From Takakia lepidozioides (Eukaryota > Streptophyta > Takakiopsida > Takakiales > Takakiaceae): a DNA stretch of 60,000 nt. The stretch spans positions 21,268,001-21,328,000 of the forward strand of contig CM060732.1 of assembly GCA_030704615.1 (NCBI GenBank), in the 5' to 3' direction. The notes beneath the pieces were generated by a model that was not told the origin of the DNA, did no database searches, and saw only the letters and a list, made by a program, of their open reading frames with translations. The position numbers and the translations under genes are program-made. Positions within the stretch are counted from its first letter, which is position 1, and every line of letters starts with the position of its first letter. Positions 31,091-43,770 of the stretch are shown piece by piece.

Positions 31091-33847
31091 AATGTTTTTT
31101 TTTTTTAGAACAGGGGGTAGAGGCCCTGGACAAGTTTATTGAAAATAGGGGAAAACAAGAGAACGGAGGAAAAAATAACCTCCAGGGATGCCATAAAGGC
31201 GTATCACATGGGGAACACCCAACACTGATAGGAACGGGGGTGAACAGTAGCCGGATCGTGGCTAAACTATGGTGCCTTAGTGATGATGATGAAAGAGCCC
31301 AAGTCTTGAGATGAGCCAAAAGAAGAAGCTCCAGGATGATGAAGGAGCCCCAAGTCTTGAAAGGAACCAAAAGAAGGGACAGAGGGCTGTAGTATGCTAC
31401 CAATCCTAGGGGAAGGGTAACAGTATAACAAGTCCTGAAAACAAAGAGACTATCAACGACCGAAATCTAGATGCACTTTAGATTTAGAACTGTGGGTCTT
31501 GCTGTGCTTCCAGTTGATGTCTAGTGCATCCGACTCAGCCGGTGACTTGCCAAGAGACAGGGAGGTGGTCGTGCCATGTAATTCGAGAGTCATCGATTAT
31601 GGAGCAGAGGATGTCGTCTTTGGCCCAGGTGGTGTCGAAATCCGCAAGCAGCTGCCGGCTCCTGCCTTCACTGCACCTGCTGATGGCTGTTTGCAAGGAC
31701 ACCCAAGCCTTATGCCCCTCAGTCATTAGATCCGAATACAGTTTGCAGAGTATCAGTCTGATGCTGGGGCGTTTTCCCTCAAAGATCAAAACAATATGGC
31801 CTTCCATATTGCCCATAGCGTGTGTGCTCTAAGACAGGCCCAAATCGGGCATCCGTTCCAAGGAGCGCTTCTATGTAAATTAAGCAACAGGAGAGGAGCT
31901 GATAGGGGTGGGAGGGCCTGCCAATGGGAATAGAAGCCTGCCACTATAGTCCAAATCCTAGCAAGAAGGTGGCAGGTGAGCAAAACATGCTCCAAAGTTT
32001 CATTGTAACCACAGTTGCACATCAGGCAGGCAGGGTTGTGGCCCTGAAGGTTGGCTGCCACAGGGAGGATTTTATTGGCTATCTTCCATAAGAAAGCGCT
32101 GATTTTGGTAGAACGGTGCTTTGCCCAAATATCCTTCCAGATTTGCTTCCATCCCTTTTCCTGCAGGCTGAGGTTCCATTTTCCATTCCACTTAGCCGTG
32201 AAATTAGCGTTGCCCAGCAACAGTTTATAGCCAATCTTGACTTTGTACCCGAGGAGAGGTGTTTTCTTGACGTCCATCCAGGTCCATTCTCCCGGGTCAA
32301 GTTGAAGTCTGCTAAGGGGATAACGCAAGCCATGTTAAGGGTGTCCTTTCGGCCCAGCAAAACTCTCCTCCAGGGGGTGGCTTGGGATCTGGTATCCCAG
32401 TCAGAGTTTCAAAAACTCTAATTCTAAAGGCGGATTCCTGGCACATGTGCCCTTGCCTGATATGCAGTAGGGTCCCTTCAGAGTCGGCTAGAAATCTTGG
32501 GCCTTCCCAGTGCAATGCAGAGCTGGAGATAGCTAGCAAGGCAAAGAATCTGTCGCCTTCATAGTTCCCGAATCAGCAGGGGAGGCTGTTTTGCGAGTTG
32601 TCCCCCCCGGTCAGTAAAGGCAGAACGTATGACACTCCTTGCTTAATGTGCTCCCATCCGTGTCTGATATAACTCGCGGAAATGAGCGTGGACAGGATGT
32701 TGGGAAGCAGAAAGCCTCCATTTTTGATATCGGCTATGTGTGAGAGTCCTTTGGATTCCCAAGTAGCCCATTTTTTGTGAAGAGAGATTAGGGGGGCATA
32801 GTCCAGATTGTTGTTTCCGAACAATGGCTGGCGAATTGCCTCCTCAAAGCAAAGCACCCTTCTTTATTTTGCTGAACCATGGGTCAACCACCTCAGAGAA
32901 GGGGCCCAAAAGGGGGAGGTAAGAGGAGTAGAATCCACCAAGTGGGCTCTCACCAAGTTGCACCAGGGACTGTCACCATGAACAAGAGCTCTTGGTATCC
33001 ATTTGACAAGGAGGGCTTTAATCTGTAGGGAGGGATCAATGATGCCTAACCCTCCTTTTTTTTTGGGCCTACATAGCTACGCCTAGGAGACTAGAGCCCT
33101 CTTAGTTGGTGCTTGAGAGGAGGCACCCCAGAGAAAATTACGCATCAGAGTTTTGATTTTACTAACCAGCTTACAGCCCTGGGACCAAATAGAGGTGGAG
33201 AACCAAATGCAAGCCAGCAAGATTTGATTGAGAACTATAGCTTTGCCAGCCAGGGAGAGCATGGCTGAACTCCCAAAGGCCTAATTTTTACGCAGCTTTT
33301 GTAGAATTGGTTCATACCTTTGATCCTCGGTGAGCCCGATTCCAACTTGGAAACCCAGGAGAGTATGCCCCTTGCCTGGCTGGAGCCACTTGAGACCTAA
33401 CTCTTGTCCCCAAGGCGCTCCATGGTGTCTTGTGGCACTGGGGGGAAGCTCCGTAAGGAGACCCACCGATTTATTCCAATTCACCTTCAATCCAGAAGCA
33501 GAGCAGAATACCTGGAGAGCCTCAACTGCTCTGCTACTATTGGAGGCATCCTCGTTACTCAGCAAGAGGGTAGTGTCGTCTGCATACATAGACAGCTTAA
33601 TAGGCGGGCCCTACAGTAGATTCATGCCTACAATATCTTGCCTAGCAGTTAGGTAGTGCCCAAGCGCATCTGCTGCTATCAAAAAGAGGTATGGGGCCAA
33701 TGGGCAACCCTGCCTGACGGATCTGTGAAGAGGGAAGGATTTAGATATGGTGCCATCGTTACTTTGCTAGAGGCAGATGTAAGGAACAACTTCACCCATC
33801 TAGAAAAGGAGGCTGGCAGGCCCATCTTTTCCATGACTCTATGTAGG
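31091..33847 (-). mobile_element. L1-type LINE F, 3' portion (rest at 50515-50852)
   Basis: A minus-strand LINE. Its 3' tail is the poly-T run at about 31091-31103 (poly-A on the element strand). The 5' side is cut at 33847 by copia C and resumes at 50515. Copia C's target duplication GTAGG allows the reverse-transcriptase frame to be rejoined (...NIDWTFL then HRVMEKMGLP...). Without copia C and CACTA B it is about 3.1 kb, a 5'-truncated LINE lacking ORF1 and endonuclease. Confidence 0.88.
31780..33847 (-). pseudogene. LINE F reverse transcriptase palm/thumb and zf-RVT end
   Basis: The reverse transcriptase makes element cDNA at the nicked target. After the copia C junction it reads MEKMGLPASFSRWVKLFLTS. 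The catalytic SMYADDTTLLLSNEDASNS box is at about 33590-33535, followed by FCSASGLKVNWNKSVGLL. Below 33280 come LAGKAIVLNQILLACIWF-type blocks and LFGNNNLDYAPLISLHKKW (about 32830). The last block, to 31786, is a zf-RVT domain: KISAFLWKIANKILP, then CLMCNCGYNETLEHVLLTC with its C and H residues kept. Several frame changes are needed, so it is inactive. Confidence 0.9.
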
Positions 33848-33884
33848 TATAGTAAATAACAAAAAAAAAAAATTATTAGACAGT
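33848..33884 (-). repeat. Copia C 3' LTR, outer piece left of CACTA B
   Basis: 37 bp, beginning TATAGTAAATAAC on the plus strand, matching the start of the right LTR. It contains an expanded A-run. Its last three bases, AGT, are the CACTA B target duplication. Confidence 0.9.
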
Positions 33885-34570
33885 CACTAGAAGAAAAAAC
33901 GGCTTTTTCCACGGTTTTTTTCACACTTTTTTCCGTGGAATCCGCCCCAGTCCACACCTGCCGTGGGTGTAAGAAACGACGAGTGCTTTTGGACACCCCG
34001 TGGACGGCCTGGCTCTCGGGTGGCCCTGTGGAAAAGTCCACCGGTGGCTGAATCCACGGGTGGCCTTTTTCACGGGGTCCATGGCTTTTTCCACGAGCGA
34101 CGTGTGCTTTGGCGAACACCGCCACGTGGATCGTAGATGTACAAAGGTGTGGACTTGTCCACACCTACGGGAAAACCATGCGACTGCCTGTCACCAGGGT
34201 TTCACGACATCTGGGCAACGGTGTGTGCAACACGTGTATTTTTGTGGGGATGACACGTGTATGGAGACAAAGAGGCGATGTGCACTTATGTGGAGCGGAC
34301 ATCTGGCGTGGCATGTGGGTGTGAAAAAAGCCATTCGGTGTGAGACCATCCACTGGCTGTTTTCACAGCTTTAGCAAGTTTGGGGGCCACGTGTTCCGTG
34401 GCAAACACCGCCACGTGGATCCTAAACGTACAAAGGGTGTGGACTTGTCCACACCTACGGGAAAATGATGCGACACCCTGTTACCTGGGCTTGACAACAT
34501 GTGGGCAACGGTATGGGCAACGCGTGTATTTTGGAGAGGACGGCACGTGGCGTAATCTGCATGGAGTGGG
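33885..34570. repeat. Left terminal and subterminal repeats of CACTA B
   Basis: The terminal inverted repeat occupies 33885-33914. Inside it, a block of about 150 bp is directly repeated (34114-34270 and 34404-34560). Each copy holds AACACCGCCACGTGGATC, TGTGGACTTGTCCACACCTA, CATGTGGGCAACGG-type and CACGTG-like segments. GTCCACAC/GTGTGGAC and CACGTGG palindromic words recur. These are candidate TnpA binding sites. Confidence 0.8.
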
Positions 34571-35135
34571 TGTGTAGTATTTTACTGCCTATACTGTAGG
34601 TCATTCCACATAGCCACAAGAGCATACCATAGTGGGTCTGAAATATTCTACTGCTGATGTTGTAGGTCATTCCACAAAAATGTGGAAGATGCCACAGGCA
34701 AGCTATGGTGATTTCACATATTTGTGACGTCATGGTGTGCACAATTATTCCATAGGCATCATGATCATATCACAAATTGTGATACTGTCCACACTGTCAG
34801 TTTCACAGTCCATGTGAAATATGACTCATATACATAAACACAATTCCAAAGCACTGCGGCAACAACCTGCTCATGACATGTACAATTGACTAAGCATGGC
34901 CAGAATAACAGAAAGAATGACCAGATGCAAGGGTGCTTCAAAGTTGGGTGCGCCCTTCATTGCCCAAATAAAGTTTAGTCTGAACATGCAAGTATTGCAG
35001 AGTCTGCACTGCTGATCACAACCCCACAATGTACCCAAATCCTACATTGATGCGCACAATAACGAAAAAAAGGTGAAATCGATATGAAGTGGCGTTCAGT
35101 CAAAATTGCCTTCAAATTGAGGATCCCCCACAACC
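34571..35135. other. Non-coding interior of CACTA B, 3' of the TnpA-like gene
   Basis: No gene. CTGTAGGTCATTCCACA is repeated at about 34606 and 34660 (TTGTAGGTCATTCCACA in the second copy). The rest probably is the 3' untranslated region and subterminal DNA. Confidence 0.5.
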
Positions 35136-38100
35136 TCATGTTCGGGTCAGTTTGAGGAACTTGGGAGACCACAGGGCCGTGCTGCCTACAATGTCACTGA
35201 GCATCACAATGGGAGGCCTAACATCATTGTTGGGGTATGGTAGAGCAACATCTGCCCCACGTACTGATTCAACCGAGACAACATGATAATCGGCATGAAC
35301 GACATAAGCCAGCCAGTCAGTCGACATGCCCAATATATGGCCCACGCCTGCCTTCCATTTGGGTGCATTGGGGTCAAACATTGTGACCTTGTCACCAACC
35401 TGAAACTGGGACAGCCAACACCACCAATGTGTGCCCTTGTCATTTGTTATGCACATGCAACAGTTATGGATAGGGAAAATGCGAGATGCCATCATATAGC
35501 CCTACAAACAAAATACGGATGTACTTCCACGAAGGAAAACTTACAACAGGTGCCGGCGCTTTGAAGCTTCCCATACAGCTCCCATCAACGTTGCTGGCAG
35601 CAAGTCTTGTGGACTTCTTCCTCATATTCACCGCAACAATTTCCTTTGGTGGCTTCTGAATCAATAGAAACCCACACATGTACACAGAAGTCATGAACGG
35701 CCTGCAGGTATTGCATAATCGACTTGGAACAGCACAAGAATATAGGAACACGAGTACTTACCTTCCGTACAACGGCCAATTTTGTTGTTGAATCAATGTT
35801 CTTCCCTGCCCCAACAATAACCACTCCTGTGCCCTTAGCCCCTGCCCCTATGTCTTGGGCACTCTGTCTAAGTTCACTGCCGGTGTGATCCTCTAGTACA
35901 GGCACTCCCTTCTCAATAAGGGGGGATAGGTCATCATTGGCACCATAATTAAGGCAAGGATCGTCACATGCCATGTTCTGAACTTTGTCCTCACCTGTGG
36001 CATCTTCTTCCACAATACTGCCCCCTTTCCTTTGTCCACTGCCTCCACTGCTAGGAGGCTGCTCACCTGTACTTGTCATTTCCACAGTAGTCGCAGGTGG
36101 GACAACACCATGAACAGGGGGCGACAACTCACACACAATGGTTGATGTTGATGGAGATTCATCCCTCGGCAGGTCCAAACCGAGCTTCACTGCCAATGCC
36201 ATGTTGAACTTGTCTGTCTTAGATACTGCAGCGGCAAACATGGATTTCACTACCTGCAATTCCAATTTGTGCTCCATTGAGCTGGCCTCCATTGTATGTT
36301 TCCATCCTTCCAAGCCATCAAGCCGAGAAGCCAATGCTCCAAGGCCCTGCCACAAAAAGAGTGCAAATACGATTCAATACATCTATCGCACTAGCCATGC
36401 GAGGTAATTTATTGGACAACAACACAGGAAGGCAAAACCATAAATAATTGACAAGCACATCATTGCAACAAATGCAGGTGGGTTAGTTACTTACAGATCG
36501 GGTGGCCCCTGCTGAATCAGAACCATACCCCTTGTTGCTATTCTTGCTCCCCGAAATTTCGGATAGAAGTGGAGGACGACCACTTGTCTTAGCCTACACA
36601 TGGACAGGATATGGGAATATTAGTGCCATCCTCTAAGAGTAAGATACAAATGACAAGACACCTCACTACCTGAATATATTGGCAATGTCATGAGACAGGC
36701 AGATTTACCAGACGTTCCTCAACGCCGCTAAGGCCACTGCGTCCAGATCTCGAAGGGGCCCCGTGCATGCTTGCCATTATCACGACTCTTTTGCCATTCG
36801 GGCGTGTTCCAATGCCTCACAAGTTCTGCCCAAGTCTTGTCCGCAACATAGTGGGGCTTAGGTTTGCCACGGGAGTACACTTTTCTAAACAGTTTGATGC
36901 GCTGGTATTTAATGACGCCTCCAATCTCAGTTCGAAGTTGGGCGCCAGTTATCCCAGGAGGTAAATATTCCCAATCATCTGCTAATAGTTCACCCACCTC
37001 GTCAATCAGACTTTGAGGTTGAAGATGGATGGGCACAGAACAGTCCAGCACACGTTGGCATTGCCCTCGCAGGGCTGCCAGCCAGTCATTCCGTGCATCC
37101 CCGCATGGGCCCTTTTTGCCACACGCAACTATGAATCTCTTTTGCCCAGCAGCTACATTTGCACAAGACGTTTCCTTCAACCCTCTCCGTGCTACTCTCC
37201 TCGCCTTGCGCAAAAAATTGGCTCTGTCCTTGCCAGTCAAATGTTGCGCATCTGGAGTCATATTGGAATCACGGGCCTCCTCTCCTCCCTCACAACCTGC
37301 AACATGGGGCCCTTCGGGCGGACATGAACCCTGCCACGCACCAACGTGGGGTGTGGGGTGGGCAGGAACATAACCTGTGCTCGGAGCTGGTGAGCTTGGG
37401 AATTGAAGAGGCCCGAAGCGTTGCAATTGGGTGAAGCTATGGGCTGCCTGGAATAAGGGCCATGCAACGGCGCACTATACATGGGGCTTCTGGGATACGT
37501 TGCCTGGGGAGGATGCGCAGGTGGGGGAGGGTTGGGGTGAGGGTACCACACACCTTTCGTGGTAGTGCCCATGCTGAACATGAGCATGTTGTGCTTCCCC
37601 AGTTTGCGGAAATGCCCCACACGGAACTGCACATGACCGGTTCTCCCCTGACGGGCTGTTTGCATGGTACGACTGAGAAAAGGGCGGGTGAATTTCAGGG
37701 GCGGCTGGAACATGAGCAGTCTGTTGTTCATACTGTGCATACCTCTGAATGCCAGGGGGATAAAACGCACCAGTGTTACGTGGAAAGGAGGGAGGGCCTC
37801 CTCCATCCGGGGTTGGTTGAAGACGTGGGGAGGGATGGTTGAAGACACCTGCCGGAGCAACTCCCTTCTTCTTTCTCACTGGATCCTGCAAATCAACATG
37901 TGGGAAAGAGTTATGTAGGAAGATAAAGCATGAACATCATGTAGGATACATCAACAAAAAACGCGCTCTATAATATACATACACTGAATGCAGCAGAAAT
38001 CGCACCCAAAATGCATTTAGGTCTGATCCATTGAACACGCCAAACGTCACTGGGAAAGTCCTCCTTGTATGTTTCGACCCTCTTTCGGGGTTCTTTGGGG

Positions 38101-39440
38101 AATCCCTTGTAGGCACAATCTGGCCCCGATGACCATCGTACATATCAATGAGAGTACAATATGATAATGGCTGATAATGGCTTCACATATTATCAACATT
38201 TGACAATAGAGGGGGCAGGAAGATGGGGGAGGAAGAGTCGTGAGCGCCCCCTCTCGGACATGGCTGGCTGATGAGGCGGTTACCATCGTGCTCCTGGGGG
38301 TTCCTCCTCTCCCACTACAATTTCTTTCTTGTTGCAACATGACACCACAATATGCAGCCCCCTACCTGTGCAGGTCCCTCCCTCCCACAACCCCCTTTGC
38401 GCTTTTTGGGTATTAAGACAGGCCATCACAACCTCCTGTGAGGGAGTCAGCAATCTGCAGAGTTGCATTTCTCATGGCACAAAATGGAAAAATGTATAGA
38501 AGACTTCAATAACAGATTTGGGTTCCAAGGAATAGACAGTAGATAAACCCTTGTATCATGAGGTATAGAGGGCAAGAAAGTGGTGCTTCATCCTGCTAGT
38601 GGAAAATGGAAAAAACTGCTGGGACCAAAAGGAAAAACAAATAAGAAGATGCAAATCCTGCCACAAACCTAAGAAATCAGTACAGCAAATGCCCACTTAC
38701 CTCTCGTGGAAGAGGAGCTGGCCGTTTTGGTGCCCTCGGAGCATGCGTTGCATTGGGAGGCTCGGTCAGTCCACATGCACCACTGATGTAGTTCTCCAAA
38801 TCTGATACCTTGTCCACATCATCTCCATCCTCGTCCTCCTCTATGTCCTCGTGCATTTCCTCCTCCGAATCGTCGTCGTCATCTATGTTGTAATCCTCAT
38901 CGAGCTCCTGATCACGCTCGTCGAGTTCCTCTGCCTCAGAGCCCACCGACTGGGGAGTCTCGGGCTCTTCCTCCGCCATCGAAGGTAATGCTAGTTCTTT
39001 CAAGCGCCCACTTCGTCGAGGAGGCCCGTTCCACACAACTTTGGAGCTCCTAGTCGGCCGTTGTACACTCCTAGCTATGCTGCGCACACATTTCCAAAAC
39101 CCTGTGTGAATCTTGCCCTAAACAAAAGGCGATCGTGAAAGTGCCATCACCATGAAACCTATGGGAGGGAAAAGCAGTAGGCTAATGTGGTGGGAAACCC
39201 CTACTCACTACCTGTGTAGCATGCATACTAAGGACAAGGGTGATCTGCTCACCTGCGCGCAACGCTCCCAATGTTCAGCTGAGCCAACGTCTCCTTGTTG
39301 GCCGCTATGCGCCTCTCTCGCTCTTCCTCGTAGGCAGTGCGTGGAGGGGTGTCGGGTGTAGAGGCCTTGCGTGTCCGTGCCATGGCGGGTTCCTCCTCGT
39401 CGCTCAAATCGCAGTAATCGACCTCAAACAAGACTACCAT
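35136..39440 (-). CDS. TnpA-like protein (Transposase_24 family), element B, multi-exon
   Basis: Accessory DNA-binding protein of the element, homologous to that of element A. Exon 1 (39440-39253) encodes YEEERERRIAANKETLAQL and ends at a GTGAGC donor. Exon 2 (about 39116-38701) is very acidic (EEELDERDQELDEDYN-type, DDDDDSEEEMHEDIEEDEDG) and ends APRAPKRPAPLPRE. Exons around 37891-36728 hold a Pro/Gln/His-rich region and the conserved core (NFLRKARRVARRGLKET, DARNDWLAALRGQCQRVLDC, KTWAELVRHWNTPEWQKSRD). Frame changes in the Pro-rich part may be introns or lesions. A coiled-coil exon (36355-35765) has LEGWKHTMEASSMEHKLELQ and a linker. A following exon near 35495 has the conserved C-terminal domain (FQVGDKVTMFDPN, STALWSPKFLKL). 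No phosphatase domain is present, in contrast to element A. Confidence 0.75.
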
Positions 39441-39609
39441 GATCTACTGATCAAACAATAGAAGGAGCGCATGTAGGAAACAGAGGGGAGGTGGACCCGC
39501 CATACGAATACTCCAATGCCTGCAAGCACAAACGTAGGTTCCCCACATCCGAGCACTCGCTGACTTCCCACTTCAAAAACTAGCCAAACCCAGAAGCGTT
39601 TCGTGGGGG
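39441..39609. promoter_or_regulatory. Divergent promoter region of CACTA B
   Basis: 169 bp separate the start codons of the two outward-facing genes, so both promoters must lie in or near it. No clear TATA box is seen on either side. The organisation matches the 125-bp gap of element A. Function is inferred from position. Confidence 0.5.
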
Positions 39610-42600
39610 ATGAGAGAGGCCGGAACTAGAAACACCCGGCGCCGCACTGCGGTGCCCCACACTGACGCAGGACTTTGGCAAATCGAGGAACGACGTGCAA
39701 CTAGACTGGGTATTTCAAAGATAATGTGTCCCTGCAACGACTGCCATGGGGGTCGACTCCAATTCGTGGAAACTGCCAAATTGCATTTGCTTGCCAACGA
39801 CCGGGATCCACTGTTGGGTTATCCCATGGTGAGTGACGTGCATCTCTCGCCTCACTTCTCGCAGACATAACTTAGGATGAAGCCCTTAGAATGGTAATGT
39901 TGAACGGCCCTCCACTGTACATGTACGGTGGACTACTGTATGGAAACTAGCACGGTCAATTTGGAGATTCCCTGTTTTATGCAACACGTTACATTTTGGA
40001 CAAGACTATACTCTTATAGTTTGCAGGTGAACATGCAGGTGGAGAGTGTCGACTCCGAAGACGAAGACTTTGTGGAAGAACGTAGCCCCCCTGAGGATGA
40101 TGTGGAAAGACAGATTAGCCCTGTTCCTGTTCGTGGTGGAGAGAATCTAGACCCCGACGTCGACATCATTCGCATGTTGCAGGAAACATTTGCAGTTGCA
40201 GATAATGTGCAAAGCACCATTAATGAGGATGAAGGGCTTGGAGAAGACGAGCGCCATCATGATGGACAAAGTCATGGGGATGGGGATGACGGTGCTGCTT
40301 TCCAATTTCAGCATCAAGCAACCACACCTCTGTATGTTGGCTGCCCCACCAGCTGCTTGAGTGCGACGTTGCTTTTGCTCAATGTTAGTGCTACTCATGG
40401 TGTCACAAACGCAGCGATGGATGAGCTTCTGAAACTTTTTCACGGACATCTATTGCCTAAAGGGAACTTTTTGCCCAAATCTCATTACGAAGCGAAGAAA
40501 CTTATAACAAAAGTTGGGCTTAATTACGATAGCATCCATGCTTGTGAGAAGGGATGTGTGCTATACAGGGGAGATCTGCAGGATGCACCATCTTGCCCTA
40601 AATGTGGGGCGCCTCGGTACATCCCTGGCATGAAGACGTTGGTTCCACAGAAGGTCTTGCGGCATTTCCCCTTGATTCCCCGGCTGCAGCGCATGTACAA
40701 GTGCAAGGAGATATCTAAGCTTATGGTGTGGCACATGGAGAACCAAAGTCAAGATGGGAAGATGAGACACCCGCCTGACAGCCTTGCATGGAAATACATT
40801 GACGATACATGGCCTGCTTTTGCAGCTGAACCTCGCAACTTGCGACTAGGTCTGGCATGGGATGGTATCAATCCCTTTGGTGATAAATCAACAAAATGGT
40901 CTACGTGGCCAGTCTTGCTCATGAACTACAACCTTCCTCCTTGGCTGAGCACAAAGCCTTTTTTTATGATGTTGACACTCTTAATTCCAGGGCCGACATC
41001 CGTGAAGAAGACCAATGCGGATGTGTTCTTGCAGCCTCTGGTGGATGAGCTGACCGTGTTGTGGGAAGGTGTTAGGGCTAATGATGCATCTGGCAATGAA
41101 GGATCAAGGACCTTTGTCATGAGAGCCATTCTGATGTGGTCAGTACATGACTATCCTGCATATGCCATGCTAGCAGGGTGTGCAGTTGGGGGCTACAAGG
41201 CTTGTCCCGTGTGCGGGCCCAATCTTGATGCCAGGCACTCCAGTGCACTGAGCAAAATGGTGTACCAGGGGCACAGAAAATTCTTACCAGCAGGCCATCC
41301 ATATAGACGCAATCGCAACCACTTCAATGGAGCCTCCGATCACAGACCCCCCCCCCCCCCCCCCAAGTATCCACTGTGGATCAGCTCCAAAATGCGGAGG
41401 AAAACAAGAGGTTCATGGAAACATTTGGCAGCTGTCGCCGGAATGTGTGCCTTGCCAAATCCCATGGCATGAAGCGAAGGTCGATCCTTTGGTTCCATAA
41501 TTGCAGGATTTGTTGATACGGTATACCCTTGATGTTATGCACTGTGAAAAAAACATTTCTGAAAACATATTGCGCACCATATTGGGGGAAAAGGACACAG
41601 TAAAGAGCAGGAAGGACATGGAGAATGAGGGCATACGACCTCACTTATGGTTAAAACCCCACCCCGGAGATGGCAGGAAGTTGGTGAAGCCGCAGGCTCC
41701 TTACGTGTTGAATCGACAGGAAACTACTACCTTCTATGCAACTTTGGGTGCTCTAAAGACACCGACAGGGTATGGTGCTTCATTTAAGAAGCATATTGCT
41801 AAGAACAAGCTTTCACACATGAAGAGTCATGACTACCATCTACTGATGCAACAAGTTCTACCTTTGTGCATTCGAGGTTTGCTGGGCAAAGGTCCAAGGC
41901 TCGCAATCATGAAGCTATCTCGTGTATTTCGCGCATTGTGCATGAAAACAGTGGATCCCGAGGAACTACCAGCCCTGAAGGAGGATGTGGTTGTAACGCT
42001 TTGTTTGTTGGAGAAAGAGTTTCCCCCCTCATTCTTCGATCTCATGACCCACCTTGTGCTACACCTTGTGAATGAATTGGAGGTTTGTGGTCCTGTTAGT
42101 TCGCGTTGGATGTACCCCATCGAGAGGTACATGAAAAATTTGAAGGGATATGTGAAGAGCTATGCCCGGCCAGAAGGTTGCATGGCCAGGAGGTATTCTC
42201 TTGATGAGGCTCTTGGCCTCCTCACAGAGTACATGGCTGCATTTCCAGGAACTCGTAGAAGGGTCTGGGATTGCAACGAAGAAGAAAGTGTTGCGGGAGA
42301 AGTATTAGAGGGCTTTGGAACTCCAAGGAAACTGTCGGCTGAGCTTCGGGCTAGTGCACACGACTATGTGCTTCACAACACGGCGTGCATGAGACCGTTT
42401 CTGAGGTAAGTATACATCATTTATTTGGCTTCACATGCTAACTCTGGGGGCCATTTCCGGACACAAAATTGGCGCATTCTCAATTTTCACTCAGCCTCTT
42501 TGTACATACTATGGTCCTGACTAAGTGTGAATTGAGTATGACCAGACTTTATGATATTGAGAAGGCCACCATAGAATCAGCCAGAGCCGAATTTCGAGCC

Positions 42601-43476
42601 ACATACACCACCCAAGGGAGAAATGCACACCAACGCACCGTTCCATACCCCGAAAACATGTTGCCTTTGCCTGCTTTTCATATGTGGATACAGTCGGCAG
42701 TACAAAATGTTGTTTCAAGAGGAGCAGCGTATGATGCAAATATTCGTCATCTGTGTAAGCCACCAGGGTTTGTTGCTCGTTCATTTCGGTCTATGTGGGC
42801 ATACGGAAATCACTACAGAGTGGTGGAAACAGGTGTGGTTGATTACCATGTCACATTCGACTCTGGGGTTGCACAGATTTTTGCCGAAGAGTCAACGGGA
42901 AGGGGTGTGGATGGTAACCCTGTCATGAACCAGCTGCAATATGTTGGTGTTGTTCGTGAAATTTTACAGCTTCAGTATGGTGCTGTCACTCCTGTAGTAT
43001 TCATATGTGAATGGGTCAGAGCAAGCTTGACAGGTCGCAACCGCACCATGAAGAAGGATGAGTATGGTTTCCTACTCGTGGACTTCGATCGCATGTTGCC
43101 ACCGGGAGATGAACCATTCACATTTCCATGGCAAGTCGAGCAAGTTTTTTTTGCAGATGAGCCCTCCAACGCTGGTAACTGGAAAGTAGTACTTCAGAAG
43201 GAGCCGCGCTCACGGCGCGTGGTACATGATGTCACTGGTGTCAGCTTGGGTGAGAATGAGTCATGCGTAAGGATGCAAGTGGCGGAGGCATTGGAGGATG
43301 TGAATCCCAACACAGAATTTGGACCTTCAACGACCCTTACCGAAGCTGAGATGGCTACTATTGCTATGATGAGGCCCCCACGAAGGGACGAACCATGGCA
43401 CCGAGATAGTGAGGATTGCAACACTGACCATGAGTGTAGTGAAAGTAGTAGCGATGAAGATGACTACATCTGGTAA
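39610..43476 (+). pseudogene. Tnp2-type CACTA transposase (element B), near-complete with frame lesions
   Basis: Catalytic transposase. Exon 1 (39610-39828, 73 codons) has the transposase-associated motif CPCNDCHGG, then FVETAKLHL. Exon 2 starts at 40027 after TTTGCAG, in phase. It carries an acidic stretch, IHACEKGCVLYRG, CPKCGAPRYIPG, the Tnp2 core (RHPPDSLAWKYID, FGLAWDGINPFG-like, VLLMNYNLPPWLS, LMWSVHDYPAYAM, CPVCGP) and, from 41501, DVMHCEKN and a DUF4218-type domain (PPSFFDLMTHLVLHL, VSSRWMYPIERYMKNLKGYV). A GTAAG donor is at 42405. The last exon (about 42540-43476) is a DUF4216-type domain (MWAYGNHYRVVETGVVDYHV, YVGVVREILQLQYG) with an acidic tail. Lesions: a run of 18 C at 41347-41364 shifts the frame, and another shift lies near 41500. 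Confidence 0.88.
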
Positions 43477-43770
43477 AAGGACAATAGCGTCATGTTGACA
43501 TTTTAACTGACACACTGAGTGACATTTTCAGTTCCAAATCACTGGACACCCTGTGCTTCAGCCACTGGCCTGGTAAAATGACATATGCATTATATGACAT
43601 TTTGAGTGGCACACTGAGGCGCATTTTGAGTCCCAAATCAGCGGACATCCTGTGCTGCAACATCCACTTGTTGCGGTTATTTTCCCTGTGAATGTAGCAG
43701 CGAGGAAGATGATTCCTGGTAAAAGGGCAATAGCGTCATGTTGGCATTTTGGGTTGCTTCAGTTGTTACT
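43472..43770. repeat. Direct repeats just after the Tnp2 stop codon (element B)
   Basis: A unit of about 100 bp (TGGTAAAA...ATGACATTTT...CACACTGAG...CCCAAATCA...GGACA(C/T)CCTGTGC) occurs at about 43472 and 43572. Its first part recurs at about 43718 (TGGTAAAAGGGCAATAGCGT). The first unit overlaps the last codon and stop of Tnp2, so the gene's 3' end lies in the repeat. Confidence 0.65.

Noticed and set aside
33281-33589. YADD-containing frame as a host reverse transcriptase or telomerase
   Set aside because: The flanking blocks and the zf-RVT end are L1-type LINE sequence.
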